Positions 48,969 through 58,024 of a DNA stretch of 64,000 nt are shown piece after piece (positions within the stretch are counted from its first letter, which is position 1; every line of letters starts with the position of its first letter). Below the pieces are notes generated by a model. The model saw only the letters and a list, made by a program, of their open reading frames with translations. It ran no database searches and was not told where the DNA came from. Both the position numbers and the translations under genes were made by a program. Origin of the DNA: Marisalimonas marina (GTDB lineage Bacteria; Pseudomonadota; Alphaproteobacteria; Puniceispirillales; Marisalimonadaceae); the NCBI GenBank assembly GCA_038131365.1, contig JAYPPH010000003.1, positions 647,807-711,806 of the forward strand, written 5' to 3'.

Positions 48969-50612
48969 ATGAGTTTTAATTCTAATTTTCTTAAAAAACT
49001 ACAATACTCTTATATGAAAGTTATTTGTATTTCCATCATTTTCGTTTTAATAGCACCTGTAATTGCTATTATTTTTTCAAGCATTGAAAACACTTTATCT
49101 TTATGGTCACACCTCATTAATACAAGGTTGATGATTTATTTATCTAATACCTTTATTCTTATGATTGGTGTTTGTTTAACAACATTTTTAATAGGTGCAA
49201 GTCTAGCATGGCTAATATACAGATATGATTTTTTTATGAAAAATATTATCGAATGGGCCTTGTTACTACCTCTTGCATTGCCATCTTATATCGTGGCTTA
49301 TTGCTATACTGATTTTTTAGAATATAGTGGTTTTATACAAACTACCTTAAGAGATATTTTTAATTTTAATTCTCCAAGTGAATATTTTTTTCCAGAGATC
49401 AGATCGTTAGGCGGTGCAATATTTGTAATATCTTTTGTTTTATATCCTTATGTCTATTTAATTACAAAATTAGCTTTTAGGTCTACTCCAACATCATTAT
49501 TAGAGTTAGCGGAAATTAACGGAAAAAACCCTATATACTCAGTGGTGCTACCTTTAGCAAGACCAGCAATTATTGCTGGCCTTTCATTAGTGTTAATGGA
49601 AACAATTTCAGATTTTGGTACCGTAGATTTTTTTGCCGTAGAAACAATTACCCTCGGAATATTTAACCTATGGCTTGGAATGAATAATCTTGCAGCAGCT
49701 TCTCAATTGGCTCTAATTGGTTTTACATTCGTATTAGTGCTGCTTGGATTAGAACTTGCTGCTAGAAGAAGACAAAGATTTAATGATACTAAAATAAGTT
49801 TATATAAAGGATTTAATAAAAAGGTATCTCCTTTAAAAAGTTTTTCAATTTTTCTAATTTGTCTTTTACCTCTAACTATAGGTTTTGTAATCCCTACTTT
49901 AATCCTTATCTTTAATTCAATTAGTTACCTGGATTTTGAAAATTTTAATAATTTACTAAACCTTTCAATGAACTCTTTTTTTATAGCTATTGTAACCTCT
50001 TTAATTATTGTACTTTTGTCCTTAATTCTCGTTGTTGGTTTAAAGTTCTATAATTTTAAGGGCATGAGTTTTTTATCAACAGCTGCTGGAGTAGGATATG
50101 CTTTTCCTGGTATAATCATAGCCTTAGGTACTCTTTTTTTTATATCTTTTATTCAAAATACGACAAACTCAATATTTTTATCTTTCGGTCTTAATACAGA
50201 AGTTGTTTTGATTGGATCATTTTTCATTTTAATATTTGCTTACGTTTGTAGGTTTAATGCAGTAGCATTTGGGGCTATTAATAGTGGAATTAGTAGAATT
50301 CCACCAAACATGATGGAAGCAAGCCTAACTTTAGGAAAACCTTTTGGATTTAGTTTTATAAAAATAATACTCCCTCTTATAAAGCCTTCAATACTAACCG
50401 CTACAATTTTAGCCTTTGTAGATATAATTAAAGAATTACCAATGACCTTACTATTAAGGCCATTTAATTTTGAAACCTTGGCTACGTATGTATATCAATA
50501 CGCTAATGATGAAATGCTTGGAAGAGCTTCGGCTCCTGCTTTATTAATCGTATTAATTGGTCTGATACCAATATTATTCATAAATAATGTAATGAATAAA
50601 AAAACGATTTAA
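48969..50612 (+). CDS. Iron(III) ABC transporter permease (FbpB/SfuB type)
   Basis: 547 residues with two fused sets of about six membrane helices. Each half has an EAA loop: LAEINGKNPIYSVVLPLARPAI in the first and MEASLTLGKPFGFSFIKIILPLIKPSI in the second. The family imports Fe3+ from a periplasmic protein. ATG 48969 is used; no strong ribosome site. The binding-protein gene and fur lie just downstream. No ATPase gene (FbpC) is in the window, so it must be encoded elsewhere. Confidence 0.9.
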   Translation: MSFNSNFLKKLQYSYMKVICISIIFVLIAPVIAIIFSSIENTLSLWSHLINTRLMIYLSNTFILMIGVCLTTFLIGASLAWLIYRYDFFMKNIIEWALLLPLALPSYIVAYCYTDFLEYSGFIQTTLRDIFNFNSPSEYFFPEIRSLGGAIFVISFVLYPYVYLITKLAFRSTPTSLLELAEINGKNPIYSVVLPLARPAIIAGLSLVLMETISDFGTVDFFAVETITLGIFNLWLGMNNLAAASQLALIGFTFVLVLLGLELAARRRQRFNDTKISLYKGFNKKVSPLKSFSIFLICLLPLTIGFVIPTLILIFNSISYLDFENFNNLLNLSMNSFFIAIVTSLIIVLLSLILVVGLKFYNFKGMSFLSTAAGVGYAFPGIIIALGTLFFISFIQNTTNSIFLSFGLNTEVVLIGSFFILIFAYVCRFNAVAFGAINSGISRIPPNMMEASLTLGKPFGFSFIKIILPLIKPSILTATILAFVDIIKELPMTLLLRPFNFETLATYVYQYANDEMLGRASAPALLIVLIGLIPILFINNVMNKKTI

Positions 50613-50668
50613 TTGTTTTATAAATTATACTAACTTAATTTTATAGCAAAGATACTGGGGTTTTAAGC

Positions 50669-51073
50669 ATGGCTAAGCTTTACGATAAATGTATAAAAAT
50701 AGGTTTAAGGATGACCTTACCTAGGAAGATTATACTTGAAGTAATTGAAGCTTCAGCAGATCACCCAGATGTTGATGAACTTTATAGAAGAGCCGTGGAA
50801 AAGGACAGATCAATATCAATTGCAACTGTCTATAGAACTATAAAACTTTTTGAAGAAGCTGGTATAATTGAGAAATTAGATATTGGTGATGGAAGAGCAA
50901 GATATGAAGAAGCTGGAGAACACCATGAACATCTCATTGATATTGAAAGTGGTGAAATAATAGAGTTTCAAAATGAAGAATTAGAAGAGATGAAAAGGCA
51001 AGTCGCTCTTAAAATGGGCTACGAACTTGTTGATCATAGACTAGAGCTATTTGGAAAAAAAATTAAAAACTAA
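50669..51073 (+). CDS. fur: Fur/Mur-family metal regulator
   Basis: 134 residues: winged helix with LYRRAVEKDRSISIATVYRTIKLFEEAGII, then the metal-binding region AGEHHEHLIDIESGEIIEF. It lacks both CxxC motifs and ends with VDHRLELFGKK, like alphaproteobacterial Fur/Mur proteins, which respond to iron or manganese. It lies between the iron permease and binding-protein genes. A Fur box is found upstream of the latter. Confidence 0.92.
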   Translation: MAKLYDKCIKIGLRMTLPRKIILEVIEASADHPDVDELYRRAVEKDRSISIATVYRTIKLFEEAGIIEKLDIGDGRARYEEAGEHHEHLIDIESGEIIEFQNEELEEMKRQVALKMGYELVDHRLELFGKKIKN

Positions 51074-51079
51074 ATTTAA

Positions 51080-52114
51080 TTACCACCCAACCCTATCGAT
51101 AATCATTTGAGCTTTTTTTGAAAACTCAGCAATTTTACTTATTGGCAGTTCATCTGCTTTAAATGTACCCCACTCCATTATTTTACCATCAAGTTTTACA
51201 TTAGGATTAACGGGATATTCAAAATTTATATTTGCGTATATTTTCTGTGCCTTGGGCATAGTTAACCACTCAATAAATTTTAACGCCGCATTATAATTTT
51301 TTGAATATTTTGCAACAGCTGCACCCGACACATTTATATGCTGTCCCCTATTATTTTGATTATAAAAAATTATATCAGTGGCTTGAGCCCATTTTTTTTG
51401 TTCAGGATTTTCCTCGTTAAATTTCATTAATGCAAAGTAATAAGTATTCATTAATACAATGTCACACTCACCTGAGTAAATCGCTTTTGCCTGAGCCCTG
51501 TCATTACCTTTTGGTTTTCTTGCAAAATTTGATACTAATGCTTCAGCCCATAATTGAGCTTTTCTTTCACCTTGATGAGCTATTATTGATGCTAACAAAG
51601 CTCTATTATAAGGATGACTTCCTATTCTAGTACATATTTTACCTTTAAATTTTGGATTAGCTAAATCTTCAATATTTTGTATGGCTCCACTACTAACTCT
51701 TTTATTTGAAATTCCAATAATCCTTGCTCTTGTAGATAAGCTTATCCATTTTTTATTAATATCACGTAAATGGTGGGGAACATTTTTATCAATAATTGGT
51801 GAATTCGATTGTTCTAACCAAATCCATATCAGATAATTCTGATAACCTTGATATATCTTTGTAAGGATTATATCAGCTGGTGAATTTTTGCCTTCTGATT
51901 TTAGTCTTTGAGCAAGGCCTTTTTGAGCATGAAGAATATTAAATTTTACTGAAACTTCTTTTTCATATTCACTTGTAAAAGGGATAAGCAATGCAGGACT
52001 TCTATATGAATAAATATTAATTTCTTTTGCATTTGCACTCTGAATTACGAAATTTAGTAGTGAAAAACAAAATACAAAATTAGAAATCCAAAAAGTAGAT
52101 TTAAGACTATTCAT
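51080..52114 (-). CDS. Iron(III)-binding periplasmic protein (FbpA/AfuA type)
   Basis: About 344 residues from ATG 52114. A signal peptide ends SANA|KEINIYSYR. Family motifs: the mature N-terminus, FKGKICTRIGSHPYNRAL, and the tyrosine pair NTYYFALM that binds Fe3+ in this family. The frame could also begin at ATG 52129, but the Fur box at 52134-52152 is so close that 52114 fits a transcript start better. Works with the permease at 48,969. Converges with fur. Confidence 0.88.
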   Translation of the reverse strand: MNSLKSTFWISNFVFCFSLLNFVIQSANAKEINIYSYRSPALLIPFTSEYEKEVSVKFNILHAQKGLAQRLKSEGKNSPADIILTKIYQGYQNYLIWIWLEQSNSPIIDKNVPHHLRDINKKWISLSTRARIIGISNKRVSSGAIQNIEDLANPKFKGKICTRIGSHPYNRALLASIIAHQGERKAQLWAEALVSNFARKPKGNDRAQAKAIYSGECDIVLMNTYYFALMKFNEENPEQKKWAQATDIIFYNQNNRGQHINVSGAAVAKYSKNYNAALKFIEWLTMPKAQKIYANINFEYPVNPNVKLDGKIMEWGTFKADELPISKIAEFSKKAQMIIDRVGW

Positions 52115-52133
52115 ATGCTTACTTGACATTAAT

Positions 52134-52152
52134 GAGAATGATTATCATTACT
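52134..52152 (-). promoter_or_regulatory. Fur box
   Basis: GAGAATGATTATCATTACT on the plus strand matches the classic 19-base Fur consensus at about 15 of 19 positions. It lies just upstream of the iron-binding protein gene, so that gene is probably repressed when iron is plentiful. Confidence 0.8.
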
Positions 52153-52184
52153 GTTATCAAGAACGATATTTTTGTCAATATTTT

Positions 52185-53162
52185 TTATCCACCGCCTATT
52201 AATATTCCGGCAGCAAGAACTAAAGATCCACCAAAAACAACTTGGAATATGGCCTTAGTAAATTTTATCTTCATGTATTTGGTTTGTATCCAGGCAATAG
52301 CCCATAATTCTACCAAAACAAATATCATTGCAATAACCGTAGCAGTATAAAAGTCAGTTATTAAATATGGCAGTGCATGACCTAATCCGCCTAAAGTTGT
52401 CATTATACCAGAAGCAAATCCTCTTTTTACTGGTGAACCTCTTCCAGATATAACTCCATCATCGTGAACAGCTTCTGTAAAACCCATTGAAATACCAGCA
52501 CCTATTGATGCAGCAAGACCTACGAGCAATGTTGTATGACTATCTTTAGTAGCAAAAGCAGTAGCAAATATTGGAGCTAATGTTGAAACTGAACCATCCA
52601 TTAAGCCTGCAAGACCAGGTTGTACCCAAGTAAGTATAAATTGTTTTTCATCTTTCTTTACTTCTTCATTCCCAGCAGTAGATGATTCAATTTCAGATAA
52701 TTTTAAAGTAGCTTTATCCCCATGCTTACCTTCAATTGCTGCTAAATCTCCTAAAAGTTTTCGAACATCTGGGTCCTCAGCTTTTTGAGCAGCATCATAA
52801 TAAAAATTTGCAGCATCATTCTCCATCTTAACAATTTCTTTTCTAACTGAAGACAAAGATAAATTTTTGGTTAGCCACAATGGACGTCTTGAGTAAAAGC
52901 CTGATACATGTTCACGTTTAATATAAGGTATTACATCTTTAAACTTTACTTTGTATAAATCTAGTAGAAGTCTTCTGTGATCGTTTTCTTCATCACACAT
53001 TTCTTGAAACATTTTTGAAGTTTCAGGAAAATCATTTTTAAAATAAGAGGCATATTGTTGATAAATTTTTGCATCTTCTTCTTCTGCAAAAATAGCTAAA
53101 GCTAGCACTTCTTTATCAGAAAGGTTATGATATTTTTTTTTATTAAGAAAAAAAGCAGGCAA
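52185..53162 (-). CDS. mbfA: Membrane-bound ferritin MbfA (ferritin-VIT1 fusion)
   Basis: About 326 residues. The N-terminal ferritin/rubrerythrin-like helices (about 10-150) carry iron ligands (FAEEEDAKIYQQY, CDEENDHRRLLLD, IEGKHGD). The C-terminal VIT1/CCC1-type membrane domain has GLAGLMDGSVSTLAPIFATAFAT and IGAGISMGFTEAVHDDG. MbfA exports iron in Agrobacterium and Bradyrhizobium. The frame opens with TTG at 53174, but TTG 53162 has GGAG at a good distance and is preferred. It is upstream of the iron-binding protein gene and may share iron control. Confidence 0.88.
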   Translation of the reverse strand: MPAFFLNKKKYHNLSDKEVLALAIFAEEEDAKIYQQYASYFKNDFPETSKMFQEMCDEENDHRRLLLDLYKVKFKDVIPYIKREHVSGFYSRRPLWLTKNLSLSSVRKEIVKMENDAANFYYDAAQKAEDPDVRKLLGDLAAIEGKHGDKATLKLSEIESSTAGNEEVKKDEKQFILTWVQPGLAGLMDGSVSTLAPIFATAFATKDSHTTLLVGLAASIGAGISMGFTEAVHDDGVISGRGSPVKRGFASGIMTTLGGLGHALPYLITDFYTATVIAMIFVLVELWAIAWIQTKYMKIKFTKAIFQVVFGGSLVLAAGILIGGG

Positions 53163-53369
53163 AAATATCTCCAAAAAGGCTCTAACTATAATTAATATTA
53201 TATATCAACAATTTAACAATAATAAACACTCATTAAATTTAAAATTAAAATCTAAATGTTGTTAAATAAATATCATAAACTTCTAATTATCGTTTAATTC
53301 ATTCATCAGATATAGTAATGTTACTTCTCAACTAAATAACAATTAATTACCCTGAAAGAATGTAAATTC

Positions 53370-54491
53370 ATGAATAATTTTACAATAGCCACAGTACCTG
53401 GTGATGGAATAGGAAAAGATATAATTAAATCAGCTATAGAATTAGTTGACCTGTCTTCTGAAATAGTAACTGGCTTTAAATGTGAATGGGAAATGATTGA
53501 GGCTGGAGCTGAGTATTATTCGAAAAATGGAAAAGATGTAGAACCTAAAGGTGAAGAAAAAATAGATAAAGCAGATGGCATTTTTCTTGGCGCTATCGGA
53601 TTACCTACAATTAGATATGATGATGGTACTGAAATATGCCCTCATCTAAGATTTAGAGAAATATTTAGTTTGTACGCTGGGGTTAGACCCGTAAAAGCTT
53701 ATCCTAACATAACTAATAGATTAAGTAATAAATTATCGAGCAAGATTGACTTAGTCATATTACGAGAATCAACAGAAGGATTATTTTATACAGCGGCAGT
53801 TCATAATAGATGCCCTGTAGAAAATGACGATGAAGTCCAAGATGTTATGCGAATTACAAGAAGTACAACTGAGAAGCTTCATGATTTTGCATTTAAGTTA
53901 GCACGCCAAAGAAAAAACAAAGGAAAATTAGGCAAAGTTACTTGCGTTGATAAAGCTAACGTATTTCGTTCTCAGGCATTTTTTAGAAAAATTTTTGATG
54001 AAAGGAAAACTAGTTTTCAAGATATCCAATCAGATCATTGTTACGTAGATGCTATGGCTTTGAATTTAATCAGAAACCCTTGGGAATATGATGTTATGGT
54101 CATGGAAAATATGTTTGGTGATATTTTATCTGACCTAGGTGGCGGTTTGGTTGGCGGCATGGGCATGGCGTCATGTGCAGAAATTGGAGACAATCATGGG
54201 TTATTTCAACCAGCACATGGAAGTGCTCCAGATATCATGGGACAAGACAAAGCTAACCCATTAGCCACCATACTAAGCTCCACTCTAATGCTTGATTATT
54301 TGGCAGATAAAAAAAATTGTCCAAATGCAGCTAAAAGTTCTAAGTTGATTGAAACTGCTATAGAAGTAGGATTTCAAAGAAATAAGCTAAGGCCTATGGA
54401 ATTTGGTGGTGACATGGGAACGCAAGCCATTACCAAGGAATTGACGGATTTATTAAAAGATAAAGATGTTCAAAAAGAAGCATTAAATTAA
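53370..54491 (+). CDS. Isopropylmalate/tartrate dehydrogenase-family enzyme of an acid-sugar cluster
   Basis: 373 residues: IATVPGDGIGKDII, LVILRESTEGLFYT, VMVMENMFGDILSDLGGGLVGGMGMA, and PAHGSAPDIMGQDKANP. Same superfamily as the protein at 47,800 but only distantly like it, with a longer segment DGTEICPHLRFREIFSLYAGVRPVKAY. These enzymes oxidise a 2-hydroxy acid, often with decarboxylation. Here it leads an operon with an ABM protein and an OtnK-type kinase, so the substrate is probably a four-carbon acid sugar or close relative. Confidence 0.85.
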   Translation: MNNFTIATVPGDGIGKDIIKSAIELVDLSSEIVTGFKCEWEMIEAGAEYYSKNGKDVEPKGEEKIDKADGIFLGAIGLPTIRYDDGTEICPHLRFREIFSLYAGVRPVKAYPNITNRLSNKLSSKIDLVILRESTEGLFYTAAVHNRCPVENDDEVQDVMRITRSTTEKLHDFAFKLARQRKNKGKLGKVTCVDKANVFRSQAFFRKIFDERKTSFQDIQSDHCYVDAMALNLIRNPWEYDVMVMENMFGDILSDLGGGLVGGMGMASCAEIGDNHGLFQPAHGSAPDIMGQDKANPLATILSSTLMLDYLADKKNCPNAAKSSKLIETAIEVGFQRNKLRPMEFGGDMGTQAITKELTDLLKDKDVQKEALN

Positions 54492-54509
54492 TGAAAATGG
54501 GAGTAATTT

Positions 54510-54800
54510 ATGTTTGTCATAACTGTTAAGTTTGTAATACATGAAGAATTTATAGAAAAATTCAAACAAAGAATTTTACAACAAGCAAGAGACTCTCTTG
54601 AATTAGAAAAAGAGTGTCATGAGTTTGATGTATGTCACGATCCCAATGACGGAACAGTCGTATTCTTATATGAAACATACACAGATAAAGATGCCTTTGA
54701 TGTTCACTTAAATAGCGAACATTATAAAAACTTCAATGAAGAAGTAACGCCCTGGGTAAAAGAAAAAATAGTTACCCAGTTAGTTAAACAAGAATTATAA
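54510..54800 (+). CDS. ABM-domain protein (YgiN/LsrG-like)
   Basis: 96 residues, small alpha/beta barrel-like ABM domain: FVITVKFVIHEEFIEKFKQ, then ECHEFDVCHDP and FLYETYTDKDAFDVHLNSEHYKNF. Such proteins are isomerases, monooxygenases or aldehyde-handling enzymes. Role here unknown; it is in the middle of the acid-sugar operon, 18 bases after the dehydrogenase and 16 before the kinase. Confidence 0.85.
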   Translation: MFVITVKFVIHEEFIEKFKQRILQQARDSLELEKECHEFDVCHDPNDGTVVFLYETYTDKDAFDVHLNSEHYKNFNEEVTPWVKEKIVTQLVKQEL

Positions 54801-54816
54801 TTTAGGTTTTAAATTT

Positions 54817-56085
54817 ATGAAGTTAGGTATAATAGGTGATGATTTTACGGGCTCTTCAGATATTGCAAATAATCTAAAGAAATCTGGCATGCAAGTTTCT
54901 ATGTATGCCGGTATTCCACATTCGAAAGCCAAAGACGAACAAGACCATTCATCAGATGCAATTGTAATAGCCCTAAAAACAAGAACTATACCTATTGAAA
55001 ATGCAATATCCGAGAGCTTAAAAGCTCTTTCTTGGCTAAAGGAATGTGGTTGCCAACAGTTTATTTTTAAATATTGTTCAACATTTGATTCAACAAAAAA
55101 AGGCAATATTGGCCCAGTTACTGATGCTTTAATGAAAGAATTAAAGACAGATTTTACGATAGCTTGTCCATCATTTCCAGACGCAGGTAGAACAGTTTAC
55201 AATGGACACATGTTTGTCAATGGCGTTCCATTAAATGAATCAGGTATGCAAAACCATCCTCTTACACCAATGACCGATCATAATTTAGTTAGATGGTTTA
55301 ATTATCAAACCGAAGGCAAGGTGGGTCTTGTAGATTCAATTTCAATCGCAAACGGCGTAGATAGTGTCATTGATAAAATTAATGAATTAAAAAACAATGG
55401 TTATCAATATGCCATTATTGATACTATTAAAAATGAAGATTTCGATATTATATGCAATGCGGTAAAAGATTTACCACTCCTTACTGGAGGATCTGGCATT
55501 GCACTAGGCTTACCACAAATTTATAAAGATAGAGGATATCTATCTGGATCAAACTTTAAAATACCAGAAAATAATTCCAACGCTGTTATTATGTCAGGTT
55601 CATGTTCAAATGCGACATTAGAGCAAATTAACATTTATAAAGAAAACAACCCTTCATTTTACGTAGACCCCGATAATATTATGAATAACCAAAACTTGCT
55701 TGAAACTGTTTTTGACTGGATTAAAGAAAATGAAACAAAATCACCATTGGTATATTCATCATCTGAGAGCAAAATAGTCACAGAAAAACAAAGTCAGTAC
55801 GGCCAAGAGATTTTAGCAGACAAAATAGAGGTTTTCTTTGAAAAATTGTCTAAGAAACTTGTTGAAGATAATTTTGGCAGATTCATATCTGCAGGAGGTG
55901 AGACCTCTGGTGCTGTGATAAAAGGTCTAGGTGTTCAAGAGCTAAAAATTGGTGAAGAAATTTCACATGGAGTTCCAGCTCTATGGTCTCCTGACTCTAA
56001 TGGTAAAAAACCAATTTCAGTCACTCTTAAATCGGGTAACTTCGGACAAAAAGATTTTTTTAAAAGAGCTCTTAATATACTTTAA
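54817..56085 (+). CDS. otnK: 3-oxo-tetronate kinase (OtnK type, DUF1537)
   Basis: 422 residues of the four-carbon acid-sugar kinase family. N-terminal domain MKLGIIGDDFTGSSDIA, FKYCSTFDSTKKGNIGPV, GRTVYNGHMFVNGVPLNESGMQNHPLTPM; C-terminal domain with ISAGGETSGAVIKGL. The GNIGPV and NESGMQNHPLTPMTD patterns match OtnK, which phosphorylates 3-oxo-tetronate (from threonate or erythronate). The usual partners LtnD and OtnC are absent; the flanking dehydrogenase and RraA-fold protein may replace them. Confidence 0.88.
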   Translation: MKLGIIGDDFTGSSDIANNLKKSGMQVSMYAGIPHSKAKDEQDHSSDAIVIALKTRTIPIENAISESLKALSWLKECGCQQFIFKYCSTFDSTKKGNIGPVTDALMKELKTDFTIACPSFPDAGRTVYNGHMFVNGVPLNESGMQNHPLTPMTDHNLVRWFNYQTEGKVGLVDSISIANGVDSVIDKINELKNNGYQYAIIDTIKNEDFDIICNAVKDLPLLTGGSGIALGLPQIYKDRGYLSGSNFKIPENNSNAVIMSGSCSNATLEQINIYKENNPSFYVDPDNIMNNQNLLETVFDWIKENETKSPLVYSSSESKIVTEKQSQYGQEILADKIEVFFEKLSKKLVEDNFGRFISAGGETSGAVIKGLGVQELKIGEEISHGVPALWSPDSNGKKPISVTLKSGNFGQKDFFKRALNIL

Positions 56086-56732
56086 ATTTTTGCAAATTTC
56101 TTTAAAGCATTTGTAAATGTTAGCCCCTTCTCCATTTCACCCATTGCTTTTTTATCATCTGCCGAAAATCGCTCTGAAGCTTCTGTCACATCCTCAAGAT
56201 GTTCAATTGGAATACATAATACCCCTGTACCATCAGCAACAATAACATCACCTTTTCTAACCCTTACACCTGCACAAATTATTGGATCATTAATAGATAA
56301 AACTTTAATTCTTGTTTTTCCTGGAGTAGGAACCATGTGCTTAGAAAATGCCGGAAATGCAAATTCAATTATTTCTTCTCTGTCTCGAATTCCTCCATCT
56401 ACAACTAATCCACCTATGCCTTTCAATTTAGCAGCGTAAGATGCCATTCCGCCCCAAGTAGAAACCTGAGCTCCATTATTTGCAACCACAATAATATCTC
56501 CAGGGTTTGCTGCATCAATCATATGCCCTACTTTAAAATCTTCAGTAGGAAAACTCCCAAAGGGTCCTGTTGTCTCCTGAACTGTGATTGCTCTTCCAAC
56601 CATTGTCATCCCAAAACCAGCTGGGGACAAATCATTCATTACACCATTGAAACCTATATCGTCTAATGCGTTTGCAATTGTTGGTGTTGCAATCTTTTTT
56701 AATCGTTCCATCAAATTTTCAATATCAGCCAT
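56082..56732 (-). CDS. RraA-fold aldolase/decarboxylase
   Basis: 216 residues with the class II pyruvate-aldolase active site of the HMG/CHA aldolase group: WGGMASYAAKLKGIGGLVVDGGIRD, keeping the Arg and Asp that bind metal and substrate. True RraA (an RNase E inhibitor) lacks a catalytic role, so that name would mislead. Members also decarboxylate oxaloacetate. It converges on the kinase gene with stops overlapping by 4 bases. It may act on the kinase product, but being on the other strand weakens that link. Confidence 0.85.
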   Translation of the reverse strand: MADIENLMERLKKIATPTIANALDDIGFNGVMNDLSPAGFGMTMVGRAITVQETTGPFGSFPTEDFKVGHMIDAANPGDIIVVANNGAQVSTWGGMASYAAKLKGIGGLVVDGGIRDREEIIEFAFPAFSKHMVPTPGKTRIKVLSINDPIICAGVRVRKGDVIVADGTGVLCIPIEHLEDVTEASERFSADDKKAMGEMEKGLTFTNALKKFAKI

Positions 56733-56869
56733 TTTTATTCTCCCCAGAAAAGAATTAAACCAAGTGTTCTTCTTAATAATTTCTACACTTAATTTAAGAT
56801 TAATTCTATTGACGTTTATCCTATATAATCTAACTTACTAAAGAATAATTAACTTAGTAAGTTTTATAT

Positions 56870-58024
56870 ATGTCAAAATTTAATTTTCCATTTATCACAG
56901 AAACAAAAGAACTATCAAACCTTCGTAAAGAAGTTAGAAAATTTATATCTGAAGCTTTAATTAACAAAGAATTTGAACCCGCAGCAGACGGATGGGTTTT
57001 TTCAGCAGACCCTAATTTTAGTAAAAAGCTAGGCTCAAAAGGATGGCTTGGTATGTCTTTTCCTAAAAAATATGGAGGAAATGAAAAGACTGCCTTAGAA
57101 AGATATATTGTCACTGAAGAGCTTTTAGCCTCAGGAGCACCCGTAGCTGCCCATTGGATTGCAGACAGACAGAGTGGCAGTCAAATATTACGTTATGGAA
57201 CAGAAGAACAAAAACAATCGATAATTCCTAAAATAACTTCAGGTGAATGTTTTTTTGCAATAGGAATGAGTGAGCCTGATTCAGGATCTGATTTGGCTTC
57301 TGTTAAAACAAAGGCTACCAAAACAGATGATGGGTGGATATTAGAGGGTCGAAAAATATGGTCAACGGGAGCCCATATATCAAATTATATGATTGTTCTT
57401 GCAAGGACGAGTCCAGCTTCTGAAAAAAATAGGCATGAAGGACTATCACAATTTTTAGTCGATTTATCATTACCTAACATAGATATAAAAGGTATTCCTG
57501 ATATGAGTGGCCAAAGACATTTTAATGAGACATTATTTGACAAGGTCAAACTCCCAAAAGATGCTTTACTAGGAACTGAAGGTAAGGGATGGGAACAAGT
57601 TGTAGGCGAACTTGCTCTTGAAAGATCAGGTCCAGAAAGATTTTTATCTCATTTCTGCTTACTTGAGAGTTTCATTAATCAATTTAGACATATCCTAGTG
57701 AAATCAGGTTCACAATTAATAGGAAGATTAATAGCTGAACTTCAAACACTTAGAAGAATGAGTTTTTCAGTGGCATCAATGCTACAAAATGGAGAGTCTC
57801 CTGAAACTCAAGCTGCCTTTGTCAAAGAATTAGGTAACAGATTTGAGAAAATGATGGTTGAGTCATTAAGAGAGTTTTCAAATATTATTCCTCTTTATGA
57901 ATGGCCAAACCAACTTCAAAATTTATTTGAAGATGCAACGCTTAGAATACCTTCAAATTCACTAAGGGGTGGAACAACTGAAATTATGAGAGGAATAATT
58001 GCTAGGCAGTTAGGTCTAAGATGA
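56870..58024 (+). CDS. Acyl-CoA dehydrogenase, subunit 1 of a likely pair
   Basis: 384 residues: FFAIGMSEPDSGSDLASVKTKAT (substrate and FAD region), WEQVVGELALERSGPERFLSH, and a C-terminal GGTTEIMRGIIARQLG. It lacks the usual QxxGGxGF motif that binds FAD across the dimer; the next gene has it. The stop overlaps the next ATG (ATGA), as expected for two subunits of one complex (alpha2beta2, known from steroid and isoprenoid oxidation). Confidence 0.88.
   Translation: MSKFNFPFITETKELSNLRKEVRKFISEALINKEFEPAADGWVFSADPNFSKKLGSKGWLGMSFPKKYGGNEKTALERYIVTEELLASGAPVAAHWIADRQSGSQILRYGTEEQKQSIIPKITSGECFFAIGMSEPDSGSDLASVKTKATKTDDGWILEGRKIWSTGAHISNYMIVLARTSPASEKNRHEGLSQFLVDLSLPNIDIKGIPDMSGQRHFNETLFDKVKLPKDALLGTEGKGWEQVVGELALERSGPERFLSHFCLLESFINQFRHILVKSGSQLIGRLIAELQTLRRMSFSVASMLQNGESPETQAAFVKELGNRFEKMMVESLREFSNIIPLYEWPNQLQNLFEDATLRIPSNSLRGGTTEIMRGIIARQLGLR

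Noticed and set aside
56082..56732. RraA, inhibitor of RNase E
   Set aside because: It keeps the aldolase Arg-Asp metal site (GGIRD) that enzymatic members use, and it sits with metabolic genes.
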